This document shows, piece after piece, positions 16,058 to 23,708 of a stretch of 27,883 nt of DNA. Numbering within the stretch: position 1 is the first letter of the stretch; every line of letters begins with the position of its first letter. This DNA comes from JAPLFM01 sp964650885 (GTDB lineage Bacteria; Bacteroidota; Ignavibacteria; Kapaibacteriales; UBA2268). The notes under the pieces were generated by a model. The model searched no databases. It was given only the letters and a program-made list of their open reading frames with translations, and was not told where the DNA came from. Made by a program: the position numbers and the translations under genes. The DNA lies in NCBI GenBank assembly GCA_964650885.1, contig CAZYXG010000038.1:1-27883 (forward strand). Direction: 5' to 3'.

Positions 16058-16100
16058 CTCCTTCCACTCCTAATAAATTAGGAAGGGATTAAGGGGTGGT
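16058..16100. repeat. Possible REP-like palindromic element
   Basis: The core CCTAAT-AA-ATTAGG (16069-16082) is a perfect palindrome, flanked by CCTCCTTCCACT on the left and AAGGGATTAAGGGGTGG on the right. The form CCTCC...TAATTAGG...GGGATTAAGGGGTGG looks like degenerate REP-like intergenic repeats seen in Bacteroidota. Only one copy is in the window, so repetition cannot be shown here. The rest of 16042-16311 is AT-rich with no gene I can support. Confidence 0.35.
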
Positions 16101-16311
16101 TTAACACTGAACTCAAATTTAATATTTAATTGTTTAAAGAAAAGCTTTCATTTGTCTTATTAGATTTCTAAAATTTAAGAAATATTTTCATACGCAGATT
16201 ACATAAAAATTAAAATTTACCCCACCAAAAAAAAACATTTCTCCCAAAATTAGGAAATATGAAAAATTATTCATAATTTGTGTTTGTAGATTACAATTTA
16301 GTGGATGGCTT

Positions 16312-16770
16312 TTGGCTGAGAAATTACAAAATAGAGACTTTATTCGGGTAGGGAAATCGCATATCCAAGGGCAGGGCGTTTTCGCTAAGCGATTAATTCC
16401 CAAAGGTACTCGTATAATCGAGTATGCTGGGCAGCGTGTACCTAAATTGGATCTTATGAAGGATTTTGCAACTGGACTAAGTTCACTTATATATGTACTG
16501 AATCTCAATGATGAATTGGCGATAGATGGTGAACGAAATGGCAATGATGCAAGGTTTATCAATCATTGCTGTGAGCCAAATTGTGAGGTGTATATATTCG
16601 ATGAAATCCCTTACATATATGCTATGGAGGATATTCCGAGATGGGCGGAACTTACTTTCGATTACAAATTGCAATCATTGCAAAACAAAAAACTTACAAA
16701 AAAAGAAAAATTAGCATTATTTCCGTGTAATTGCGGTGCTAAAAAATGTAGAGGTACTCTAATTACATAA
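16312..16770 (+). CDS. SET-domain protein lysine methyltransferase
   Basis: SET proteins transfer methyl groups from S-adenosylmethionine to lysines. The 152-residue protein has the hallmark motifs in order: the GxG SAM segment (SHIQGQGVFAKRLIPKGTRI, about 16-35), NHCCEPNC at 84-91 (the NHSCxPNC motif with Ser replaced by Cys), ELTFDY at 113-118, and a post-SET zinc module CNCGAKKCRGTL with C139, C141 and C146. The fold is essentially a bare SET plus post-SET domain. The start is uncertain. TTG 16312 keeps the frame, while ATG 16305 (ATGGCTTTTGG) would be in frame if its T4 run were T3. The next gene begins 48 bases later. The substrate is unknown. Confidence 0.88.
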   Translation: MAEKLQNRDFIRVGKSHIQGQGVFAKRLIPKGTRIIEYAGQRVPKLDLMKDFATGLSSLIYVLNLNDELAIDGERNGNDARFINHCCEPNCEVYIFDEIPYIYAMEDIPRWAELTFDYKLQSLQNKKLTKKEKLALFPCNCGAKKCRGTLIT

Positions 16771-16806
16771 GTAATTAAATAGAAAAAATATTTTTTCATT
16801 TCACTT

Positions 16807-16812
16807 AAGGAG
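16807..16812 (+). promoter_or_regulatory. Strong Shine-Dalgarno site for the gene at 16819
   Basis: AAGGAG lies six bases before ATG 16819, the best canonical ribosome site I found in the window. Most neighbours have weak sites or none, so this suggests high translation. Confidence 0.7.
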
Positions 16813-16818
16813 TAAATT

Positions 16819-17340
16819 ATGAAGTCTTCTAACACAAAGAGTAACACAGCTAAAACTGGTATTTTAGCAGCATCGTTGCTAATTTCTTTGCCTATGGCAA
16901 ACAATTTTACATTGGCACAGGAAAGTGCTAAAACTGGTATCAAAATGCATGGTACTGAAGCAAAGTCCACTGCAAAAGGTCATCATATGAAATTCAGTGA
17001 GAATTTTCTCAAAATTAGAGATGAGTTGTCTGTAGTTGGAATGGATAATGGCAAGACAGTTTATAAAAATTCACGTGGCGAATACTTCACTATTGACCCA
17101 AATACTGGGGATATGAAAACTATGAGCTCAGATATATTTTTAAAATTCTCTTACATAAAGATGAATTCTGCGAGAAGTAGTGGTAAACTCTCAATGATTA
17201 AGTTCGATGGAAGTAAAACGAACTTAAGTAAAGTATCTATTGTTGGGGTGGACGATAGCGGTAACGTTATTCAAACAAACAGCAGAGGTGAGAAGTTCTA
17301 TCTGAACTCATCTACTGGTGATATGGTTTTTGTTAAGTAA
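16819..17340 (+). CDS. Exported protein with two copies of an unrecognised repeat
   Basis: A 173-residue protein. A long polar N-terminus precedes a hydrophobic segment (GILAASLLISLPMA), and cleavage is likely after TLA at about 33. The mature part holds two related units, at about 57-102 and 127-172. Unit 1 reads SVVGMDNGKTVYKNSRGEYF then TIDPNTGDM; unit 2 reads SIVGVDDSGNVIQTNSRGEK then FYLNSSTGDM. Each would form a beta-hairpin-rich module with VG(M/V)D, NSRGE and TGDM as fixed points. I do not recognise the family. It follows the SET gene after 48 bases and has a strong AAGGAG site. AT-rich inverted sequence at 17446-17464 followed by T residues may terminate it. Confidence 0.75.
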   Translation: MKSSNTKSNTAKTGILAASLLISLPMANNFTLAQESAKTGIKMHGTEAKSTAKGHHMKFSENFLKIRDELSVVGMDNGKTVYKNSRGEYFTIDPNTGDMKTMSSDIFLKFSYIKMNSARSSGKLSMIKFDGSKTNLSKVSIVGVDDSGNVIQTNSRGEKFYLNSSTGDMVFVK

Positions 17341-17496
17341 GATATATTTATAGCCCTGCAAGTGATTGTGGGGTTTTAATTATGATTTTGCTTAAATATT
17401 CCAATCTATATTTTTTTAATTTCGATAAAATACATATTTAATTAAATTCATTTTAAAATTGAATGTATTTTTTATTTATCTCCCATCAATAACCCA

Positions 17497-18246
17497 TCAC
17501 AGCTTCAATTTTTTAAACATTCCTTCTGGAATTGATTTGATTATCATCATTATGTATTTCCAAAATCCTGGTACATAGAGTATGTCTGTTTCGTTTTTAA
17601 TAGCTTCTACTATTTTCTTAGCTACGGATTCTGGCTTGGCAAAAAGTGGATTTTTTGGTACATCTTTTGTCATTTGTGTGTCCACAAACCCTGGCTTAAT
17701 AGTCAAAACGTGTACTCCAAAATGGAATAATTTATTGCGTAATCCAGAAAGATAAGTAGAAATTGCAGCTTTTGCTGTTCCATAAATGAAATTACTTTGT
17801 CTGCCTCTATCTCCAGCCACAGAAGATATGACTGCTATCACACCATCTTTTTGCTCTTCAAATCTTGGTATCAATTCAGTAATAAATGTGATAACTGAAA
17901 GAAAGTTTGTGTTCATTTCAGTAATTAATTTAGTGTTGTTTTTATAAACTAATTCGTTGTCGGGCAGAGAGCCGTGTGCAATATAGAGAATGTCTATTTT
18001 TTGAATCAAATTCAAGCATACATGGGCTGTTAGTATAACTTCGTCAATATTTGTTGCATCGCATAGCAACACAGACGCACTAGCATTATATGCTTCTACT
18101 TCCGATTTAATTGAGTTTAATCTTTCTTCGTTTCGCCCAATCAGTATGAAATTATTCTCATCTGTTTTACAAAATTCAAGTATAGTTTTGTGGGCTATTG
18201 TAGATGCCGCACCAAACACAATTATATTTCGTTGTCTATCTTTCAT
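17497..18246 (-). CDS. dprE2: Decaprenylphosphoryl-2-keto-ribose reductase homologue (DprE2-like)
   Basis: DprE2 uses NADH to reduce polyprenylphosphoryl-2-keto-ribose to polyprenylphosphoryl-D-arabinose, the donor of D-arabinofuranose. The 249-residue SDR has the variant nucleotide motif FGAASTIAHK (second and third glycines replaced, as usual in DprE2), the serine of AVISSVAGDRG (141-142), and Y155-x3-K159 in YGTAKAA. It ends in SIPEGMFKKLKL, a C-terminus typical of this subfamily. Its start lies 2 bases after the dprE1 stop, which strongly supports the assignment. The stop codon is TGA. It is the last gene of the five-gene minus-strand operon. Confidence 0.88.
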   Translation of the reverse strand: MKDRQRNIIVFGAASTIAHKTILEFCKTDENNFILIGRNEERLNSIKSEVEAYNASASVLLCDATNIDEVILTAHVCLNLIQKIDILYIAHGSLPDNELVYKNNTKLITEMNTNFLSVITFITELIPRFEEQKDGVIAVISSVAGDRGRQSNFIYGTAKAAISTYLSGLRNKLFHFGVHVLTIKPGFVDTQMTKDVPKNPLFAKPESVAKKIVEAIKNETDILYVPGFWKYIMMIIKSIPEGMFKKLKL

Positions 18247-18248
18247 AA

Positions 18249-19538
18249 TTATTTTGTCAAATTCATACGTTTGGAAAAATCCGAAGAATAATTCGGGTCA
18301 ATGTATTTTTTATATTCCTCTATATTTGGGAACATAGTATAAAAATCTTCTGCGGACATTCGTGAGTCTTTTGCAGGATAAAGTCTGCCGCCGACAGCCA
18401 TTACAATTTTATCAGCTTCTGCTAAACATTTGTGTAGCTTATCGTTATATTTGAAATCTACAGCCATTGTAATTCCAGGTTTTGGGAATGACATTAAGCC
18501 AGGTGATTTCAGTTCGCCAAATGTTTTCAGCACTGTCAAAAATGATTTTTGGTTGTACTTTTTAAATATTTTCACAATATCATTTAGCTCATTCCTTGCG
18601 TCCAATGGAATTACAAATTGATATTGGAATAATCCTTTATTGCCATAGACTTTGTTCCAATTTAGTAGCTTATCCAATGGATAATAAAATGGTTCGTAGT
18701 GGGCAGTAATTTTTTGTATTTTAGTTAGTTGCTTGCTATAAAATAACTGGTTGAAAATAGAAATTGTGAAATTATTTATAAAAGGGTAGTTAAGCGGAAA
18801 GTTTATTTTCTTCTCAGAATGAAGTATTAGTCCGTATTTTCTTCTATTCGAGAAATTACCACGATTATAAATACCACGGCAATCATTTGCTATATCCACC
18901 CAAGCAACAGTGGATTCCCACTCAACTGAATCATCATTAATTGCATAGAAATCTTTTACTGATTTGAATTTAATATTTTCAACATCTAAATAAGACGTTT
19001 CTATTTTAAAGCACCTCATTTCAGCTGTCAAGATAGTACCTGTCAAACCAAGTCCCCCAATAGTGGCATTATAGAGAGCAGAGTTTTCATTTGGGCTGCA
19101 AGTTCTAATTTGCCCGTCGGAAGTAAGCAATTCAAAAGAATTTATAAATGAACCAAATGTACCAAACTTATGGTGATTCTTGCCGTGAACATCATTGCTG
19201 ATAGCACCGCCAAGAGTAATGTATTTTGTGCCTGGGGTAACTGGCAAAAACCACCCACGCGGAACTATAAAATTAATAATATCTTCGAGACTAATTCCAA
19301 CTTCGGCTTTTAAAATACCAGTTTTAATATCGAAAGAAATTAATTTATTAAAATTAATTGTTTGAATTAAATTATTATCACCGGATAGGCAACTATCACC
19401 ATAGCTTTTCAGATTGCCGACTGTAAGTGTGTTCTCATACATTGTAGATTTAATAATCTCATCAAGCCAATAGGGTGCAACAATGCTTTTGGGTTGCACT
19501 TTAAAATATCTGCCAAATGACGTGATTTTATTTGCCAT
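18249..19538 (-). CDS. dprE1: Decaprenylphosphoryl-ribose 2'-oxidase homologue (DprE1-like)
   Basis: DprE1 is an FAD enzyme that oxidises the 2'-OH of polyprenylphosphoryl-ribose; with DprE2 it epimerises ribose to arabinose. The 429-residue protein matches the mycobacterial enzyme in the FAD domain (LKSYGDS at 43-49, TPGTKYITLGGAISNDVHGK at 101-120, then NHH) and at the end (GGRLYPAKDSR, with K390 in the place of the mycobacterial catalytic Lys418). With the same offset of 28, position 359 corresponds to Cys387, the covalent target of benzothiazinones, and is Ala here (ITMAVDF). It begins 2 bases after the HAD-UbiA stop and ends 2 bases before dprE2. Confidence 0.92.
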   Translation of the reverse strand: MANKITSFGRYFKVQPKSIVAPYWLDEIIKSTMYENTLTVGNLKSYGDSCLSGDNNLIQTINFNKLISFDIKTGILKAEVGISLEDIINFIVPRGWFLPVTPGTKYITLGGAISNDVHGKNHHKFGTFGSFINSFELLTSDGQIRTCSPNENSALYNATIGGLGLTGTILTAEMRCFKIETSYLDVENIKFKSVKDFYAINDDSVEWESTVAWVDIANDCRGIYNRGNFSNRRKYGLILHSEKKINFPLNYPFINNFTISIFNQLFYSKQLTKIQKITAHYEPFYYPLDKLLNWNKVYGNKGLFQYQFVIPLDARNELNDIVKIFKKYNQKSFLTVLKTFGELKSPGLMSFPKPGITMAVDFKYNDKLHKCLAEADKIVMAVGGRLYPAKDSRMSAEDFYTMFPNIEEYKKYIDPNYSSDFSKRMNLTK

Positions 19539-19540
19539 AT

Positions 19541-20974
19541 TTAAATAGCAGCCAAAATTGTGATTAACATTACTCCTCCAAGTATTAAATAGCTGACTTT
19601 GTCTTTTAAAGTAAATACAATTGGGTCGTCAGTCATTTTGCCGTGGTTTGTCAAATACCAAAGTCTAAGCACCCAAATAAGCAATAGTGGTGTGTTCAAT
19701 ATCAAATATTTTGAATTACTATAAAGCAAAGCAATTTGTGGACTATTCACATAAAGTAAATAAACCAAAATTGACATCATTCCACAAGATACGCCAAGAA
19801 TCTGAATTAGTTGCACATCTTCTTTTTGATAGCCACGCCCTGCTATGAAAGATTTATTGTTCTTAATATTTTGCAAAAGCTCATTATAGCGTTTGATAGA
19901 AGCCAAACCAAGGAAAAGAAATAGAGCATACATCAATAGCCAAGAAGACAATGGCACTTGCACCGCTTGAGCTCCAGCAAACATTCTAATTGTGAAAAGT
20001 CCTGCTATTATAAATATATCCAAAAGTGGTATTTGCTTTAATTTAATAGAATATAGCGAAGAAGTAGTAAAGTAGATTAATACTACTAAACCGAATTTCC
20101 AATTAAGACTAAATGAAATTAAATTTGCTAAAATAAATAAAAGAGTACCAATAAAAAGACCACGAAAAGCACTTATATCACCAGAAGCAAAAGGACGGAA
20201 ACGTTTTCTTGGGTGGATTCTATCAGCTTCTAAATCAAGCAAATCATTGAAAACATAAACAGAAGAAGAAATAAAACTAAATGCAAAAAATCCTGTTATT
20301 GCTTTAATTAGCAAATCCATATCACCAATTTTATGAGCTAATAGTAAAGGTAAGAATAGCAAAACATTCTTAACCCACTGATAAACTCTAATTGCTTTTA
20401 CTATTTTTTTGAATGAAAATTCTGCACCTTTTATGTTTTTAACTACTTTGGTTGTTTTGCTAACTTGCTCTGCAAATGATTTTGAACCAATTACTATTGC
20501 ACCCGCAGCATTTGTCCAAACTTTCAAATCAGCTTTGGAATCTCCAGCATAAATATAATTCTTGTCACCAAAATTCTCAATCAAAAATGCTTTTTTATAA
20601 CTTCCTTTCAAGTTGTAATCTTCACGAGTGCCATAGCAAGCATCGAAAATACCAAGTTCTTTCCCTACTCCATCTGCTATTGCTTGCACAGAGGCAGTTA
20701 CTAAATATATTTTAGAGCCGTTTTCTTTTAATTGTTTAATGTATGCTATCAAATCTTGATTATAAGGGAGAGTGGCAAAATTAATATTCGATTTTGAAAA
20801 TACTTGATTTTTGAAATGAACTAATCCTTTGCTAATCCATACAAAAATAAGGAGAATATTAATAGGGTTAGATTTAATCAGACCTACAATAGCTTCTTGC
20901 AGAAGATCAGTCTTCACAAGAGTTTTATCGAGATCAATACAAATTGGAATATTATTTTCTGGCAATTGATTCAT
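19541..20974 (-). CDS. HAD phosphatase-UbiA polyprenyl-phosphate phosphoribosyltransferase fusion
   Basis: A 477-residue two-domain protein. Residues 1-170 are a HAD phosphatase with all four motifs: D14-L-D16-K-T18, VTAS at 92-95, K127/K128, and GDSKAD at 144-149. Residues 185-477 are a UbiA prenyltransferase with about eight to nine membrane segments, beginning QWVKNVLLFLPLLLA and carrying N243-D-x2-D247-x3-D251 in NDLLDLEADRIHPRKRFRP. This segment closely resembles mycobacterial DPPR synthase (NDxxDxEADRxHPxKRFRP). The UbiA part should join PRPP to polyprenyl phosphate, and the HAD part should remove the 5-phosphate. Both steps would thus sit on one membrane protein, with its product passed to DprE1. 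It is separated from glf by 1 base. Confidence 0.9.
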   Translation of the reverse strand: MNQLPENNIPICIDLDKTLVKTDLLQEAIVGLIKSNPINILLIFVWISKGLVHFKNQVFSKSNINFATLPYNQDLIAYIKQLKENGSKIYLVTASVQAIADGVGKELGIFDACYGTREDYNLKGSYKKAFLIENFGDKNYIYAGDSKADLKVWTNAAGAIVIGSKSFAEQVSKTTKVVKNIKGAEFSFKKIVKAIRVYQWVKNVLLFLPLLLAHKIGDMDLLIKAITGFFAFSFISSSVYVFNDLLDLEADRIHPRKRFRPFASGDISAFRGLFIGTLLFILANLISFSLNWKFGLVVLIYFTTSSLYSIKLKQIPLLDIFIIAGLFTIRMFAGAQAVQVPLSSWLLMYALFLFLGLASIKRYNELLQNIKNNKSFIAGRGYQKEDVQLIQILGVSCGMMSILVYLLYVNSPQIALLYSNSKYLILNTPLLLIWVLRLWYLTNHGKMTDDPIVFTLKDKVSYLILGGVMLITILAAI

Positions 20975-20975
20975 A

Positions 20976-22097
20976 TTATGCTTTCGCTATTTTCTTTTCA
21001 AAAGTTTGCAGAGCCACGCCAATTGTCTGATCCATATTGTAGTATTTATAATCAGCCAATCTACCAAGAAAAATAACATTTTTTAGTTTGTCAGCTTCTA
21101 TTTTATATTTCTCAAAAAGTTCAGAGTTTTCAGCTTTTGGAATAGGATAGTATGGTTCGTTCTTACCTTCTTGGTAAGCAAACGAATATTCATAAGCAAC
21201 TGTTGTTTTCTTATTCTCTTGCCCAGTCAAATGCTTAAATTCAGTAGCTCTTGTATAATCGTGTTGGTTAGGATAATTTAATTGAGCAACTTCTTGAAAA
21301 ACTTCTTGATTGTAAGTTTGCAAATCGAAAGTAAGAGAGCGATAGGGCAGTCGTCCAAATTCATAATCAAAGTATTGGTCGAGCGGCCCAGTGAAAATTA
21401 ACTTGTCAAATTTCACATAATCAATTACTTCCTTATAATCTGTATTAAGAAGTATTTTGATTTTTTTATTTGAAAGTAGTTTCTCGAATATTTTGGTGTA
21501 GCCATTGAGTGGCATAGCTTGGAATTGATCTTGGAAATACCTATCATCTCTGGATAAATGAACTGGCACACGAGAAGACACTGATGAATCTAATTCTTCA
21601 GGTTTTAATTCCCATTGTTTCAAATTATATCCAAGAAATATATTCTTATAGATATAATCAGCCAGGAATTTTAATTCACTATTTTTTGTTTCTTGTAGTT
21701 TTAAAATTGGTATTTTCAAACCAGATCCATAAGTTTCAATTAATAGCTTTTCCATTTTATCTGCATAATCTTTTGGGAAAAGTGCATGCAATGAATTGAA
21801 ATTAAATGGAACTGGTACATTTTTACCTTCTATTTCGGCTAATACTTTATGTTCGTAAGGTCGCCACTCGGTAAAGCGACTTAGGTAATCCCATACTTTT
21901 TGCATTTGAGTATGGAAAATATGTGGCCCATATTTATGTATTAAGATGTCGTTGTTATCATAATAATCATAGCAATTACCACCAATATGATTACGTTTAT
22001 CAACAACGAGGCAGGTTTTACCTAATTCGTTTGCAATTCGCTCAGCAATCACACTTCCTGAAAAGCCTGACCCAATGATAAGATAATCAAATTTCAT
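20976..22097 (-). CDS. glf: UDP-galactopyranose mutase
   Basis: Glf is an FAD enzyme that converts UDP-galactopyranose to UDP-galactofuranose, the donor for galactofuranose in cell-envelope glycans. The 373-residue protein shows the N-terminal FAD motif IIGSGFSGSVIAERIA, VDKRNHIGGNCYDYYD, the YGPHIFHT motif, the WRPYEHKV segment and the C-terminal FLGRLADYKYYNMDQ that contacts FAD. The length is normal. It begins 2 bases after purF and ends 1 base before the HAD-UbiA gene, so it shares their transcript. Confidence 0.96.
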   Translation of the reverse strand: MKFDYLIIGSGFSGSVIAERIANELGKTCLVVDKRNHIGGNCYDYYDNNDILIHKYGPHIFHTQMQKVWDYLSRFTEWRPYEHKVLAEIEGKNVPVPFNFNSLHALFPKDYADKMEKLLIETYGSGLKIPILKLQETKNSELKFLADYIYKNIFLGYNLKQWELKPEELDSSVSSRVPVHLSRDDRYFQDQFQAMPLNGYTKIFEKLLSNKKIKILLNTDYKEVIDYVKFDKLIFTGPLDQYFDYEFGRLPYRSLTFDLQTYNQEVFQEVAQLNYPNQHDYTRATEFKHLTGQENKKTTVAYEYSFAYQEGKNEPYYPIPKAENSELFEKYKIEADKLKNVIFLGRLADYKYYNMDQTIGVALQTFEKKIAKA

Positions 22098-22099
22098 AT

Positions 22100-23617
22100 T
22101 TACTCGTTGTCTCTAATTTCTATAGACTCATCGTCCAATGGAATAGGATAATTGCCATCGAAACATGCAGTGCAATAGCCAATTCCTTCTTCAGCAGGTA
22201 TTGAGTCAACTAGTTTTTCAATTGAAAGATATTTAAGTGAATCTACTCCAATTGCATCGCCAATCTCTTTTTCGGTATCATAATGATTTGCGATTAATTC
22301 CTCACGGCTTGGGAAATCCATACCATAATGGCAAGGATACTTAACTGGTGGTGAAGTTACTCGCATGTGCAATCCTTTTGGTTTTGCTTCTTTGATTAAT
22401 TTAATCAATGATTTGGAAGTGGTTCCACGAACGATGGAATCATCTACAACAACAACTATTTTGTCATTGATAACTCCTTTTACCGTATTGAATTTTGTTT
22501 TTACTTTAAGCTCTCTATTATTTTGTCCTGGAGAGATGAAAGTTCTACCAACATAGTGGCTTCTGATTAAACCAATTTCATATTTAGTATTTCCTTGAGT
22601 TGCTTCATTTACTCTAGCAAAACCAAGAGTGGAAGTATTACCACTATCAGGAACAGGAATTACGTTAATTCTTTCGCCAGTTGGGTTTTCAATTGGACTT
22701 TCTTCTGCTAAGTTCTTGCCAAGTTTACGTCTAACTTTATCAACGCTATGCCCAAAAATTATTGAATCTGGACGAGAAAAATAAACATATTCAAAAATAC
22801 AATGTTTAGCTTCTGGAGTAACTGAATCTATTTTGTAAGACTTAATTTCACCTGTTTCAATAGTTGAGCGATCGATGTGAATTAATTCATTATGTTCAAC
22901 TGAGCGAATATATTCTGCAGAAAGTATGTCGAAAGCAACTGTTTCAGAAGCAACTATATAAGCATATTCGCCATTTTCATTTTTCACTCTTCCAATGCTA
23001 AGCGGTCGAACTCCGTGTGGATCACGAGCAGCAAATAGCCCGTGTTCTGTAACAAAACATAATGAATAAGCACCTCGAACTGTTCTCAACGCATCGAGTA
23101 TTTGGTCGGTTACATTTTCTTTTTTACTTTTAGCAATCAAGTGCATAAATATTTCAGAATCAGTAGTAGTCTGGAATATGGCTCCTTCGGATTGCAAACT
23201 TTTCTTAAGCACTTTAGTATTTGTCAAGTTACCATTATGAGCTAACCCAAGAATCCCACTTTGGTAAATCATATTGAATGGCTGAATATTTCCACTATTA
23301 GAGCCACCAGTTGTAGAGTATCTATTATGCCCTACAGCTGATTCACCTTTAAGAATTTCAGTAAGAAGTCCTTTCTTTGAAAATACTTCAAGAACTAATC
23401 CCTCACCTCTATGATAGGCGTATTTATTTTTTTTCTTTACATCATCATAGAATATTGTTGTGATTCCAGAAGCCTCTTGACCCCTATGTTGCAAAGCGTG
23501 CAAAGCATAGTATGTGGCAACTGAAGCTTGCGGATGATTATAAACACCAACGACAGCACAGTTGGGTCTTGCTTTATCTTCTTCTTTCAGAAGGTTACAA
23601 TCTTGACAGTTTTGCAT
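22100..23617 (-). CDS. purF: Amidophosphoribosyltransferase (PurF), Fe-S type
   Basis: PurF makes phosphoribosylamine from PRPP and glutamine, the first step of purine synthesis. After ATG 23617 a short propeptide (MQNCQDCNLLKEEDKARPN) precedes the nucleophile Cys20 (CAVVGVYNHPQAS, with LQHRGQEASGI). The PRPP loop is VVVVDDSIVRGTTSK. Four cysteines match the Fe-S ligands of the Bacillus enzyme: CIFEYVYFSRPDS, YPCHYGMD and YCTACFDG. The frame extends to TTG 23641, but AGGA just before the ATG favours 23617. It heads a run of five genes separated by 1-2 bases. The others, dprE2 to glf, concern furanose glycans, and the UbiA member also consumes PRPP. Confidence 0.96.
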   Translation of the reverse strand: MQNCQDCNLLKEEDKARPNCAVVGVYNHPQASVATYYALHALQHRGQEASGITTIFYDDVKKKNKYAYHRGEGLVLEVFSKKGLLTEILKGESAVGHNRYSTTGGSNSGNIQPFNMIYQSGILGLAHNGNLTNTKVLKKSLQSEGAIFQTTTDSEIFMHLIAKSKKENVTDQILDALRTVRGAYSLCFVTEHGLFAARDPHGVRPLSIGRVKNENGEYAYIVASETVAFDILSAEYIRSVEHNELIHIDRSTIETGEIKSYKIDSVTPEAKHCIFEYVYFSRPDSIIFGHSVDKVRRKLGKNLAEESPIENPTGERINVIPVPDSGNTSTLGFARVNEATQGNTKYEIGLIRSHYVGRTFISPGQNNRELKVKTKFNTVKGVINDKIVVVVDDSIVRGTTSKSLIKLIKEAKPKGLHMRVTSPPVKYPCHYGMDFPSREELIANHYDTEKEIGDAIGVDSLKYLSIEKLVDSIPAEEGIGYCTACFDGNYPIPLDDESIEIRDNE

Positions 23618-23708
23618 AGTTCCTAGTAGAAATGAATTCAAAATTAAGAAAAATAATTTAATTAGTTTCGTCTATGGAAAAGTTTCACTTTTTATATAAT
23701 CTAATTCT

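Noticed and set aside
23618..23641. PurF start at TTG 23641
   Set aside because: The ATG at 23617 has AGGA just upstream and gives a propeptide of the usual size; the extra eight residues have no family counterpart.
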